Below, piece after piece: positions 1 to 5,826 of a DNA stretch of 15,307 nucleotides. Below the pieces are notes generated by a model. It saw only the letters and a list, made by a program, of their open reading frames with translations. It searched no databases and was not told the DNA's origin. The stretch comes from UBA5216 sp043743335 (GTDB lineage: Bacteria > Pseudomonadota > Gammaproteobacteria > Burkholderiales > SG8-41). The stretch spans positions 1 through 15,307 of the forward strand of contig JAYTWR010000144.1 of assembly GCA_043743335.1 (NCBI GenBank). The letters are read 5' to 3'. A program made the position numbers and the translations under genes. Each line of letters begins with the position of its first letter. The first letter of the stretch is position 1.

Positions 1-1
1 A

Positions 2-178
2 TCCGGCGGCAAGTTGTATGTGTTCGGCGGCCTCGCGCCAGGCTTTAAGCCCAAGGGTCTGGTCTACGAATACGATCCAGCGAAAGACGCTTGGACTAAC
101 GAAAAGGGTCAGGTCTACACATTCCACTTCGAGCGAACGAGCGAAAAGGGTCAGGTCTACACATTCCACTTCAAATAA
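2..178 (+). CDS. Kelch-repeat protein, C-terminal end (5' truncated by window)
   Basis: The open frame enters from the left edge and ends at TAA 176-178, giving 58 residues. The first ~34 carry a kelch blade signature: a GGKLYVFGG strand, then VYEYDPAKDAWT with the Tyr and Trp spaced as in kelch repeats, so the protein is probably a beta-propeller. Its function cannot be read from one blade. After DAWT the sequence stops looking like kelch and becomes two in-frame copies of EKGQVYTFHF, encoded entirely by a duplicated REP-like DNA element (101-172). I infer that insertion of the element replaced the original 3' end, so the propeller may lack its closing strand. The alternative, that this is a natural tail, is unlikely because the same 20 bp recurs in non-coding DNA at 1650-1669. 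Confidence 0.75.
   Translation, partial: SGGKLYVFGGLAPGFKPKGLVYEYDPAKDAWTNEKGQVYTFHFERTSEKGQVYTFHFK
101..172. repeat. Two direct copies of a REP-like element, 42-bp period
   Basis: A 30-bp sequence at 101-130 is repeated exactly at 143-172, separated by 12 bp (131-142). The core GTCAGGTCTACACATTCCAC lies at 108-127 and 150-169 and occurs again, identical, at 1650-1669. Read on the minus strand each copy begins GTGGAATGTGTAGACC, so it opens with a GTGG tetranucleotide like REPs mobilised by RAYT transposases. A truncated RAYT gene starts 45 bp downstream. The repeat identity is seen directly; the REP/RAYT link is inferred from that proximity. Confidence 0.75.
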
Positions 179-216
179 GATAATCTGCGCAACACAACCC
201 TGAAAGGCCTTCCCTG

Positions 217-387
217 ATGACCCGCCCGCTAAGACTCGAATTCCCCGGTGCCCTTTATCACGTCACCTCACGCGGCGACCGGCGCGAGCCAATCTTTGAA
301 GATGATGATGATCGCAATGAATGGCTGGCCGTGATGGCCGACGCACTAGACCGATTCGATGCCACGGCGTACGCTTACTGCCTGATG
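217..387 (+). pseudogene. Truncated REP-associated tyrosine transposase (RAYT, Y1_Tnp family)
   Basis: The ATG at 217 is preceded by an AAAGG-like ribosome site (about 204-208). The first 57 residues match the start of RAYT/IS200-like Y1 transposases: RLEFPGALYHVTSRGDRR, an acidic stretch, then RNEWL and a helix ending in YAYCLM. In intact proteins the next residues form the HUH metal-binding motif (roughly MPNHYH), followed by a C-terminal helix with the nucleophilic Tyr. Here homology stops immediately after YCLM at about 387. The frame then runs on as unrelated sequence into the antisense of the neighbouring Bug gene and stops at 552. With neither HUH motif nor catalytic Tyr it cannot be active. 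Intact family members are roughly 200-300 residues or longer. It sits beside two REP-like copies, its probable former substrates. Confidence 0.8.
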
Positions 388-424
388 TGCGCCCTACGCG
401 GGCTGCAAAGGTTCCCGCAAGCAG

Positions 425-1468
425 CTAGGGCACCATGCCCAACGCCTTGGCATCGCGCGCCCAGCGCGCCAGTTCTCGCCGCAGGAAGGCACGTGTGGCC
501 TCACGCGTGTTGGGAAAGGTTTCTATATCCAGTTCCAGCGCGCGGCTTTTGAAATCCGCCTGCGCCACAACGGCGGACAGGTCGCGATGCAACTTCGCCT
601 CCACCATTTCCGCAATGCGCGCGGGGCCGATGAACATCCACCACTCGACGTGATCGAATCCCGCCACGCCGGATTCGGCAAGTGAGGGCACATCCGGCAT
701 GGTTTGAAAGCGCTTGGGGCTGGTGACCGCAATCGCCCGCAACCGCCCTGAACGAATGTGCTGGCCAAATGACGTGGGGGAGGCCATCAGCATGGGCACC
801 TGCCCGGCAAGTAAATCAATCATCGCGGGCGCGCCGCCCTTGTACGGCACGTGCGTCACGTCAAGCCCCGCGGCACGTTTGAGCGCCTCCATGGCGCGAT
901 GGCCGTTGGTACTGGCGCCGGGGCTGGCATAGGCGTATTTGCCGGGGCTCGACTTGACCAGGGCAATGAATTCCGCCGGGGTGCGTGCTGGAAATTCAGC
1001 GCGCACAGTCAGCACGGACGGCGCCGAGGAAAAATACAAAATGGGGGACAAATCACGCAGCGTGTCGTAACGCAAATCGTTGCGTACCGCCGGGTTGGTT
1101 GCCAGCGTGCTGCCCAGCAAGCCCAGTGTGTGGCCGTCGGGTGTCGCCCGCGCTACGGCTTCGGTGGCGATCACCGCGCCGCCGCCAGTGCGGTTTTCGA
1201 CAATCACGTTTTGCTTCCATAACGGCAGCAGCCGCTCGCCCGCCATGCGCGCCATCACGTCCTGCGCCCCGCCCGGCTGTGACGACAGAATGATGCGCAC
1301 GGGTTTGGTTGGAAAGTCGCTCTGCGCGCGCACCGCAAGTGCCGTGCAAAGCGCCATGAAAACCGCCAAATGCGTTACGCTCAACACCACCCGTTTTATC
1401 AGGCGGGGTTTACAGGTGCATCGATCCATTGCGGGCAGCAGCCCATGTCGTGTCATCGGGTCACTCAT
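425..1468 (-). CDS. Bug/TctC-family tripartite tricarboxylate transporter substrate-binding protein
   Basis: This 347-residue protein has the complete Bug fold signature. After an N-terminal hydrophobic segment (about residues 28-47, ending VRAQ, likely signal peptidase I site) come FPTKPVRIILSSQPGGAQD (52-70), ENRTGGGAVIATEAVA (91-106), PDGHTLGLLGS (110-120), LRYDTLRDLSPI (132-143), the ligand-loop motif HVPYKGGAPAMIDLLAGQV (206-224) and the RLRAIAVTSPKR strand (242-253). The product should be a periplasmic receptor for an organic anion; the ligand is unpredictable. The start at 1468 has AAGGA about 11 nt upstream, but Met5 and Met14 are possible and would shorten an unusually long N-region. 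The C-terminus ends GMVP instead of the GxKxE of the other Bug proteins here. No tctA/tctB lies nearby. The truncated RAYT abuts its 3' end. Confidence 0.92.
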   Translation of the reverse strand: MSDPMTRHGLLPAMDRCTCKPRLIKRVVLSVTHLAVFMALCTALAVRAQSDFPTKPVRIILSSQPGGAQDVMARMAGERLLPLWKQNVIVENRTGGGAVIATEAVARATPDGHTLGLLGSTLATNPAVRNDLRYDTLRDLSPILYFSSAPSVLTVRAEFPARTPAEFIALVKSSPGKYAYASPGASTNGHRAMEALKRAAGLDVTHVPYKGGAPAMIDLLAGQVPMLMASPTSFGQHIRSGRLRAIAVTSPKRFQTMPDVPSLAESGVAGFDHVEWWMFIGPARIAEMVEAKLHRDLSAVVAQADFKSRALELDIETFPNTREATRAFLRRELARWARDAKALGMVP

Positions 1469-1616
1469 CGTGGTTCACATCCTTCGGCCAGCGTTTGTCG
1501 TATGCGTTGTCGCAGGATACCAGTCTCATCAGTATGCCGCATTGCGGCCCCCTCCAACAATCTACTCGCGGGTCGGCGGCCTGGGGTGGGCGGGGGCGAA
1601 CGGGCTTTAGCACCAT

Positions 1617-1652
1617 GGCCCCCAGCAAGGTGTCGGCCCCCAGCAAGGTGTC
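1617..1652. repeat. 18-bp tandem duplication
   Basis: GGCCCCCAGCAAGGTGTC occurs twice in perfect tandem at 1617-1634 and 1635-1652. The second copy runs directly into the REP-like core starting at 1650. Confidence 0.9.
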
Positions 1653-1669
1653 AGGTCTACACATTCCAC
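1650..1669. repeat. Third copy of the REP-like core
   Basis: GTCAGGTCTACACATTCCAC is identical over 20 bp to the copies at 108-127 and 150-169. It is non-coding here and lies between the 18-bp duplication and the DnaE2-like fragment, suggesting that REP insertion or recombination shaped this interval. Confidence 0.85.
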
Positions 1670-1682
1670 CGTCAAGGGGCAT

Positions 1683-1769
1683 TTCCGAGCGCGCACGCGT
1701 GATCAACGACGAGATATGCCCGTAGCGCTCACGGTTCGTTACAAGCAATATCAGCCGGGGGCCATCCAC
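1683..1769 (-). pseudogene. Fragment resembling the PHP domain of error-prone DNA polymerase DnaE2
   Basis: Read from 1769 leftward, about 29 residues run DGPRLILLVTNRERYGHISS then LITRARSEM. In DnaE2/ImuC (error-prone polymerase III alpha) the N-terminal PHP domain carries a segment of the form DGPRLVLLATDRxGYGNLSxLITxARR, and the match extends over most of this fragment. Homology is lost just before the REP-like core at 1669 and is not evident beyond 1769, so this is a small relic and not a gene. It rests on my memory of the family; a chance resemblance is possible but unlikely given the GYG-x-(L/I)-S-x-LIT spacing. Confidence 0.55.
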
Positions 1770-1826
1770 TGCGCCGAGGAAAAGGGTTCGTGGTTCGCAG
1801 TTTGTGGCTTGCGATGGGACGCGGCC

Positions 1827-1854
1827 TTGGTAAAACGCCTACGCCTGTGATAAA
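1827..1854 (+). promoter_or_regulatory. Candidate sigma70 promoter for the Ldh_2 gene
   Basis: TTGGTA (1827-1832, 4/6 to the -35 consensus), a 16-bp spacer and GATAAA (1849-1854, 4/6) preceded by TG (1846-1847), as in an extended -10. Initiation would fall near 1861, about 37 nt before the ATG at 1898. Judged by eye only. Confidence 0.4.
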
Positions 1855-1882
1855 ACCGCGAGGCTGATTGAACAACTCTTTT

Positions 1883-1888
1883 GGAAGG
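1883..1888 (+). promoter_or_regulatory. Ribosome binding site deciding the Ldh_2 start
   Basis: GGAAGG lies 9 nt upstream of ATG 1898. It favours that ATG over the upstream in-frame TTG at 1868. Confidence 0.7.
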
Positions 1889-1897
1889 CTCCTGTCC

Positions 1898-2947
1898 ATG
1901 AGTAATACTGCCACTCCTACGCAACCCTTCGCTGGCTTGTTGGATGCCGATGAAGCCGATACGCAGCGCTTGACTGAAGCCGAGGCGCGCGCGCTTGGTG
2001 AAACTGCTGTGCAGCGCATCGGGTACAGCGCCGAAGACGCGCGCATTATTGTCGATCAACTCATCGACAACATGCTGTGCGGCTACAAGTTCGCGGGCCT
2101 GCCGCGTATTCTCGCCATGGCGGGCGACGAAAAACTCAAGCGGGGCCGTACGCCGATCAAGGTGGTGAAAGAGACGCCGGTGTCCGCGCTGATGGATGGC
2201 GGCAATCACGTGGGCTATGTGACGTGTTATCACGCCGCGCAAAAAGCGATTGAGAAAGCCAACAATCACGGTATCGCCTGCGTGGGTGTTTACAACAGTT
2301 ACTACAGCGGGCGCAATGCGTATTTTGTCGAACAGATCGTGAAGCAGGGCTATGTGGCCATGCACACGGCCGCGGCGCAACCGCACGTGGTGCCGCCCGG
2401 CGCGACCGTTCCCGCGCTGGGGACGAATCCGATTTGCTTTGGCTTCCCGTCTGAAGAAGGCCCGGTGACATTCGACATCGGCACTGCGGCGCTGATGTGG
2501 GGCGACGTGATGCTGCACGCGCATTTGGGTGAGCCGTTGCCCGAGGGCGTGGGCATCGACGCCAACGGCAATCCCACGCGCGATGCGTCAGAGGCGCTCA
2601 AAGGCGGCGTCGCACCGTTTGGCGGCAAGGATTTTGTCTACAAAGGCTACGGTTTGAGTTTTGCGATTCAGGCGCTGGGTTTGCTTGCGGGTTCGTTTAT
2701 TTCGCGCGACCGGGTGCGCGATTACGGCTTTTTGTTTTGGGCGGTAAACCCGGAAATCATGCTGCCCGGCAACGATTTTAAAGAGCGCATGTCGCAATAC
2801 GTGCGCGAAATGAAAGCGCTGCCTAAGCGCGCGGGTGTAAGCGAAATTCGCGTGCCGTCCGAGCGCGCATCCAAAGAGCGTGAGCGGCGGCGGGTGGAAG
2901 GCATCGTCGTCAAGCGCAAGGTGATTGAGTCGCTGAAGGCGTTGTGA
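1898..2947 (+). CDS. Ldh_2 family (malate/L-lactate/sulfolactate dehydrogenase-type) NAD(P)-dependent oxidoreductase
   Basis: The 349-residue product has the length and order of the Ldh_2 (MDH/LDH2) family: an N-terminal helical region, VDQLIDNMLCGYKFAGLPRI (52-71), the core GIACVGVYNSYYSGRNAY (125-142), ALGTNPICFGFP (173-184) and PVTFDIGTAALMWGDV (189-204), then a C-terminal cap with IRVPSERA (317-324), matching the usual RxPGE region. The family reduces 2-oxoacids or oxidises 2-hydroxyacids in the cytoplasm. Two histidines normally conserved, in the SHG motif and the NSxHFG motif, are replaced here by Phe65/Ala66 and Tyr137, so it may belong to a divergent subfamily with different chemistry. 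The start is set by GGAAGG at 1883-1888. The stop overlaps the next gene's GTG by 4 bp, implying coupling. Substrate unknown. Confidence 0.88.
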   Translation: MSNTATPTQPFAGLLDADEADTQRLTEAEARALGETAVQRIGYSAEDARIIVDQLIDNMLCGYKFAGLPRILAMAGDEKLKRGRTPIKVVKETPVSALMDGGNHVGYVTCYHAAQKAIEKANNHGIACVGVYNSYYSGRNAYFVEQIVKQGYVAMHTAAAQPHVVPPGATVPALGTNPICFGFPSEEGPVTFDIGTAALMWGDVMLHAHLGEPLPEGVGIDANGNPTRDASEALKGGVAPFGGKDFVYKGYGLSFAIQALGLLAGSFISRDRVRDYGFLFWAVNPEIMLPGNDFKERMSQYVREMKALPKRAGVSEIRVPSERASKERERRRVEGIVVKRKVIESLKAL

Positions 2948-3534
2948 TTTTGGCCGAATCCGCAGACCTGCCCGAAATCTACGTCAGCACCGACGTTGAA
3001 ACAGACGGCCCGATACCGGGGCCTTATTCCATGCTGTCCGTGGGCTGCGCGGCGTATTTGGCCGACAAAACGCTGGTCGGCACGTTCAGCGCCAATCTCG
3101 ACACGCTGCCCGGTGCCACCGGCCATCCGCACACCATGGCTTGGTGGGAGACGCAACAAGAAGCCTGGGCCGCGCATCGGCGGAACTGCGTGCTGCCGGA
3201 AAAAGCCATGGCCGATTTACTGGCTTGGTTAAAGTCATTGCCGGGCCTGCCGGTGTTTGTGGGCTTTCCGGCGACGTTTGATTTCATGTTTGTGCAGTGG
3301 TATTTGTTTAAGTTCACGGGTGCCAGCCCACTGCGCCATTCGGGCATTGATTTGCGCACGCTGGGCATGGCGTTGACCAATTCCAATTGGCAGCGCACCA
3401 CCAAAGCGTTTTTACCGCGCCAGTGGTGGGACCCGCTGCCGCACACGCATGTGGCGCTCGACGATGCGCTGGAACAAGGCGCATTGTTCTGCAATATGCT
3501 GGCTGAACTGCAGAAGCTGCATCGCAAGGGGTAG
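2944..3534 (+). CDS. DEDDh-type 3'-5' exonuclease/exoribonuclease family protein
   Basis: This 196-residue protein starts at GTG 2944, giving a GTGA overlap with the upstream stop. All DEDDh elements are visible: Exo I as TDVETDG with Asp17 and Glu19, Exo II as FPATFDFMFV with Asp113, and Exo III as HVALDDA with His169 and Asp174 in the H-x4-D spacing. A two-metal-ion nuclease acting on single-stranded RNA or DNA 3' ends is expected. The AWWETQ segment (66-71) and the GIDLRTL stretch (134-140) resemble the short Rv2179c-like exoribonucleases more than RNase T or DnaQ. GAAGG at 2935-2939 is close to the GTG, and the overlap suggests translational coupling with the oxidoreductase, an odd metabolic partner. 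A later start would cut into Exo I, so the start must be near. Confidence 0.82.
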   Translation: MILAESADLPEIYVSTDVETDGPIPGPYSMLSVGCAAYLADKTLVGTFSANLDTLPGATGHPHTMAWWETQQEAWAAHRRNCVLPEKAMADLLAWLKSLPGLPVFVGFPATFDFMFVQWYLFKFTGASPLRHSGIDLRTLGMALTNSNWQRTTKAFLPRQWWDPLPHTHVALDDALEQGALFCNMLAELQKLHRKG

Positions 3535-3563
3535 GTCGGCATGTGCTGGGCATGGAGGGAATT

Positions 3564-3583
3564 CGTAACTATCTGATTTCAAA
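3564..3583 (-). repeat. Dispersed AT-rich motif, copy 1 of 5
   Basis: On the minus strand this reads TTTGAAATCAGATAGTTACG, fitting the window consensus TAAAATCAnnnA[G/C]TTA with one mismatch. It lies between the exonuclease and the reductase gene, 9 nt before the ATG at 3593. Confidence 0.6.
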
Positions 3584-3592
3584 AGAGTATTT

Positions 3593-4522
3593 ATGAAAAT
3601 TTTGATGATGGGTGCGGGCGGCGTAGGCGGTCTGTTCGGCGGACGTCTCGCGCACGCGGGTGCGGACGTGACCTTCGTAGCGCGCGGCGCGCATCTTGCG
3701 GCCATGCGCGAACATGGGCTGCTGATCGAAAGCGAAGTGCACGGCAACACGCTGATTCATCCGCTGCAGGTGACCGACAACCCGCTCAAGGCGGGCACGC
3801 CTGATTTGATTATTTTTGGCGTGAAGTTGTGGGACACCGCAGCGGTAGCCAAGTCGTTAAAGCCCATCGTCGGCCCGAACACGGCGGTGCTGTCGCTACA
3901 AAACGGTGTGGTGAAAGACGACATCCTCGGCGGCATCTTTGGCGAAAAAGCGTTGATGGGCGGTGTGGCGTACGTCGGTACGCACATTGCACGGCCCGGC
4001 GTGATTCATCAGGTGGGCACGCTGCAGCGACTGGTGTTTGGCGAGTACGACGGCAAAAAATCCGCGCGTGCCGAAGCGTTGCTGGCCGCGTTGCTGAAAG
4101 CCGACATACAGGCGGAGTTGTCGAGTGACATTCGCCGCACGCTGTGGGAGAAATACACGTTCTTGGTCGGCCTGTCCGGCACGACGGCGAGCATGCGCAC
4201 CACCATCGGCCCCGCGCGCGAGCACCCGCAAACGCGCGCCTTCCTGTTTGATCTGATGAAAGAAGCGGTTGCGGTGGGCCGCGCGCTCGGCGTTAATTTG
4301 CCGGACGACTACGCCGACGACCGTTTGAAATTCGCCGACAGCGTGCCGGGCACCATGGATTCGTCACTGCATCACGATTTGAAAAACGGCAATCGTCTGG
4401 AAGTCGAATGGCTCGCCGGTGGCGTGGTGCAACTCGGCAAAAAAGCCGGTGTACCAACACCGTGCAATCGCGCCGTGTGGGACATGCTGGCGTTGCAGGC
4501 GGACGGGTCTCTGAGTAAATAA
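3593..4522 (+). CDS. Ketopantoate reductase (ApbA/PanE) family 2-oxoacid reductase
   Basis: The 309-residue protein has an N-terminal Rossmann fold with GAGGVGG (7-13) for NADP(H), DLIIFGVKLWD (71-81), SLQNGV (101-106) and a C-terminal helical domain with the catalytic lysine in LWEKYTF (Lys187) and the acidic residue in NRLEVEWLAG (Glu270). The family uses NADPH to reduce 2-oxoacids, classically 2-dehydropantoate to pantoate for CoA synthesis. The two asparagines that follow the catalytic Lys at +4 and +8 in E. coli PanE (Asn180, Asn184) are Leu191 and Ser195 here. This points to a paralogue acting on another 2-oxoacid, so I give no symbol. The ribosome site is poor (AAGAG at 3583-3587). It may be co-transcribed with the two upstream genes, with 58 bp between. 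Confidence 0.85.
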   Translation: MKILMMGAGGVGGLFGGRLAHAGADVTFVARGAHLAAMREHGLLIESEVHGNTLIHPLQVTDNPLKAGTPDLIIFGVKLWDTAAVAKSLKPIVGPNTAVLSLQNGVVKDDILGGIFGEKALMGGVAYVGTHIARPGVIHQVGTLQRLVFGEYDGKKSARAEALLAALLKADIQAELSSDIRRTLWEKYTFLVGLSGTTASMRTTIGPAREHPQTRAFLFDLMKEAVAVGRALGVNLPDDYADDRLKFADSVPGTMDSSLHHDLKNGNRLEVEWLAGGVVQLGKKAGVPTPCNRAVWDMLALQADGSLSK

Positions 4523-4525
4523 TGC

Positions 4526-4545
4526 TTTAAAATCAAGTAGTTACT
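4526..4545 (+). repeat. Dispersed AT-rich motif, copy 2 of 5
   Basis: TTTAAAATCAAGTAGTTACT fills the 18-bp gap between the convergent reductase and MFS genes and covers the TAA stop of the MFS gene (4541-4543, minus strand). No hairpin terminator is visible in this gap. Confidence 0.65.
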
Positions 4546-5743
4546 TCTGGGTAACCGGCTTCCTCGCCTGCCGCGCGTTCATTGCCGACCCGCTCACCAG
4601 CGCCGAAGCGCACAGCCAGAATATCGGCGCAAGCCCAATGGCTGCACCCAGCGCACCGAACGCGGTGGGAATAAACACATGCGCGCCGTAGCTCACCGCC
4701 AGCCGCATGGCGATGCCTTCGCCGGCGCGTCCGGGCGGCGAGGCGTTGTAGGCGAGGGTCATCGACAGCGGTTGGCCGCAACCGACGCCAAGGCCGATCA
4801 CGAACGACAGCAACATCAACATCGCCGGTGCCACCGTGAACGGCACAAACACAAAGCCGCACGCGGCCAGCGCCAGTGCGCCCGCGATCATGCGCTGCAC
4901 GCCCCAGCGCGCGGTGATCGGCGGTATCGCCACTCGCGTGATCAGCGCGGCCACGCCGTATGTGCCCATGATGTAGCCGATGGTGGTGGCCGTGAAGCCG
5001 ATGGTGCGCATGTACACCGGCATGTAGAGGTTAAATAAATCCCAGCCGACCATCACGATGGCGTTGGTGATGAGCGCGGCGCGCATGGCGGGCAGTTTGA
5101 GTAAATCGCGCATCTGGCGTTTTTCACGCGTGGCGGGTTGCGCCTTGGGTGTATGCGGCAGCAGGTGTCGCCAAGCGTAGAGCAGCGCAATCGTCAGCGC
5201 GGTGATGGCGACGAGCAGCAGGAACGCATTCGGGTGCGACCAATGGTCGATGGCGTACCCCAGCGCTACCGGCCCCAGCACCTGGCCGAACGATTCGCCG
5301 ATGGCGTAGTAACTAAAATATTGGGTGCGCGTGGCGGGCGTGGACAGCGCGCCCATGTAATTTTGCGTTGCCAGCACAAACAGCATGCTGGTAAAACCGG
5401 CGAATGCGGCCGAGAGATACAGCGCAGGCAAACCCGGCCAGAAAAACGGCGGCAGCATGGCCAGCCCCCACGTGGTGAGGCCTGCGAACATGAGCACGCG
5501 ATTGTCGAAGCGGTCGGCGATGCGGCCTGCCGACACCGCCAGCAGCAGCGGAAAAATACCGTGCAGCGCGAACAGCACACCGGTCTGAAACGGGCCGGCA
5601 CCCAAATCAACAGCGGATAAGGTGACCAGAATACGGTTACCCTTCATCGCGACGAAGAACACCGAAGACAGTAGCAGTACCAGCGCGATGGGCGACAAGG
5701 CAGGCAGGACAGGCAGGACAGGTCGGATAGGCATGAGCCTCAC
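4541..5743 (-). CDS. Major facilitator superfamily (MFS) transporter
   Basis: A 400-residue, strongly hydrophobic protein with about 12 predicted membrane helices in two halves joined by a polar loop rich in Lys/Arg (HTPKAQPATREKRQMRDLLK). The loop after the second helix carries GRIADRFDNR (73-82), the MFS motif A pattern G-x3-D-R-x-x-R. The family moves small molecules by proton coupling across the inner membrane; substrate and direction are unknown. GTG 5743 is the longest start, while ATG 5734 (Met4) is equally plausible and neither has a convincing ribosome site. TATAAT lies directly upstream (5745-5750, minus strand), so the mRNA may be leaderless. Codons for RPVLPVLPAL come from a 9-bp tandem repeat (about 5701-5724) that could slip. 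Divergent from the next Bug gene. Confidence 0.87.
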   Translation of the reverse strand: MRLMPIRPVLPVLPALSPIALVLLLSSVFFVAMKGNRILVTLSAVDLGAGPFQTGVLFALHGIFPLLLAVSAGRIADRFDNRVLMFAGLTTWGLAMLPPFFWPGLPALYLSAAFAGFTSMLFVLATQNYMGALSTPATRTQYFSYYAIGESFGQVLGPVALGYAIDHWSHPNAFLLLVAITALTIALLYAWRHLLPHTPKAQPATREKRQMRDLLKLPAMRAALITNAIVMVGWDLFNLYMPVYMRTIGFTATTIGYIMGTYGVAALITRVAIPPITARWGVQRMIAGALALAACGFVFVPFTVAPAMLMLLSFVIGLGVGCGQPLSMTLAYNASPPGRAGEGIAMRLAVSYGAHVFIPTAFGALGAAIGLAPIFWLCASALVSGSAMNARQARKPVTQK

Positions 5744-5744
5744 G

Positions 5745-5750
5745 ATTATA
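5745..5750 (-). promoter_or_regulatory. Candidate -10 element of the MFS gene
   Basis: A perfect TATAAT on the minus strand, 1 bp upstream of the GTG and 10 bp upstream of the alternative ATG. No good -35 is seen 16-18 bp away, so this is suggestive only. Confidence 0.3.
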
Positions 5751-5786
5751 GCCGCCGTGGTCGATGCGGACTGCGACAGGGTGCGA

Positions 5787-5795
5787 TGATAAAAT
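5787..5795 (+). promoter_or_regulatory. Candidate -10 element of the Bug gene at 5827
   Basis: TAAAAT at 5790-5795 (5/6 to consensus) with TG at 5787-5788. Initiation near 5802 would leave a leader of about 25 nt before ATG 5827 and exclude the upstream ATG at 5764. No clear -35 is visible. Confidence 0.35.
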
Positions 5796-5826
5796 TTGTG
5801 TCCTTACGATTGATCCGGGTCCGCGT

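Larger units (their letters stand above)
1469..1897. other. Gene-free interval between a Bug gene and the Ldh_2 gene
   Basis: This 429-bp stretch carries no intact gene. From left to right it holds the leader of the minus-strand Bug gene, a tight 13-bp dyad GCCGCA-T-TGCGGC (1536-1548, possibly operator-like but unproven), an 18-bp tandem duplication (1617-1652), a REP-like core (1650-1669), a probable DnaE2 coding fragment on the minus strand (1683-1769), and a weak promoter plus ribosome site for the Ldh_2 gene. The mixture of fragments suggests a site of repeated insertion and deletion. Confidence 0.7.

Noticed and set aside
101..172. Possible CRISPR-like repeats
   Set aside because: There are only two copies with a 12-bp interval, in frame within a coding end, and a third lone copy 1.5 kb away without spacers. 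No cas genes are present.
388..552. Continuation of the RAYT frame as a longer real protein
   Set aside because: After residue 57 all family similarity is lost, and from 425 on the frame is antisense to a well-supported Bug gene.
1868..1897. Upstream TTG start for the Ldh_2 gene
   Set aside because: GGAAGG at 1883-1888 lies inside this extension and is ideally placed for ATG 1898; the extra ten residues have no family support.
1751..2524. A 257-codon minus-strand open frame opposite the Ldh_2 gene
   Set aside because: It is antisense to a gene with recognised family motifs and shows no domain; its 3' end only coincidentally overlaps the DnaE2-like fragment in another frame.
4523..4545. Terminator between the convergent reductase and MFS genes
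   Set aside because: The gap is AT-rich but has no stem-loop; it is better described as a copy of the dispersed motif.
5764..5826. Upstream ATG start for the Bug gene at 5827
   Set aside because: It would place 21 polar residues before the signal peptide and lies across the probable -10 element.
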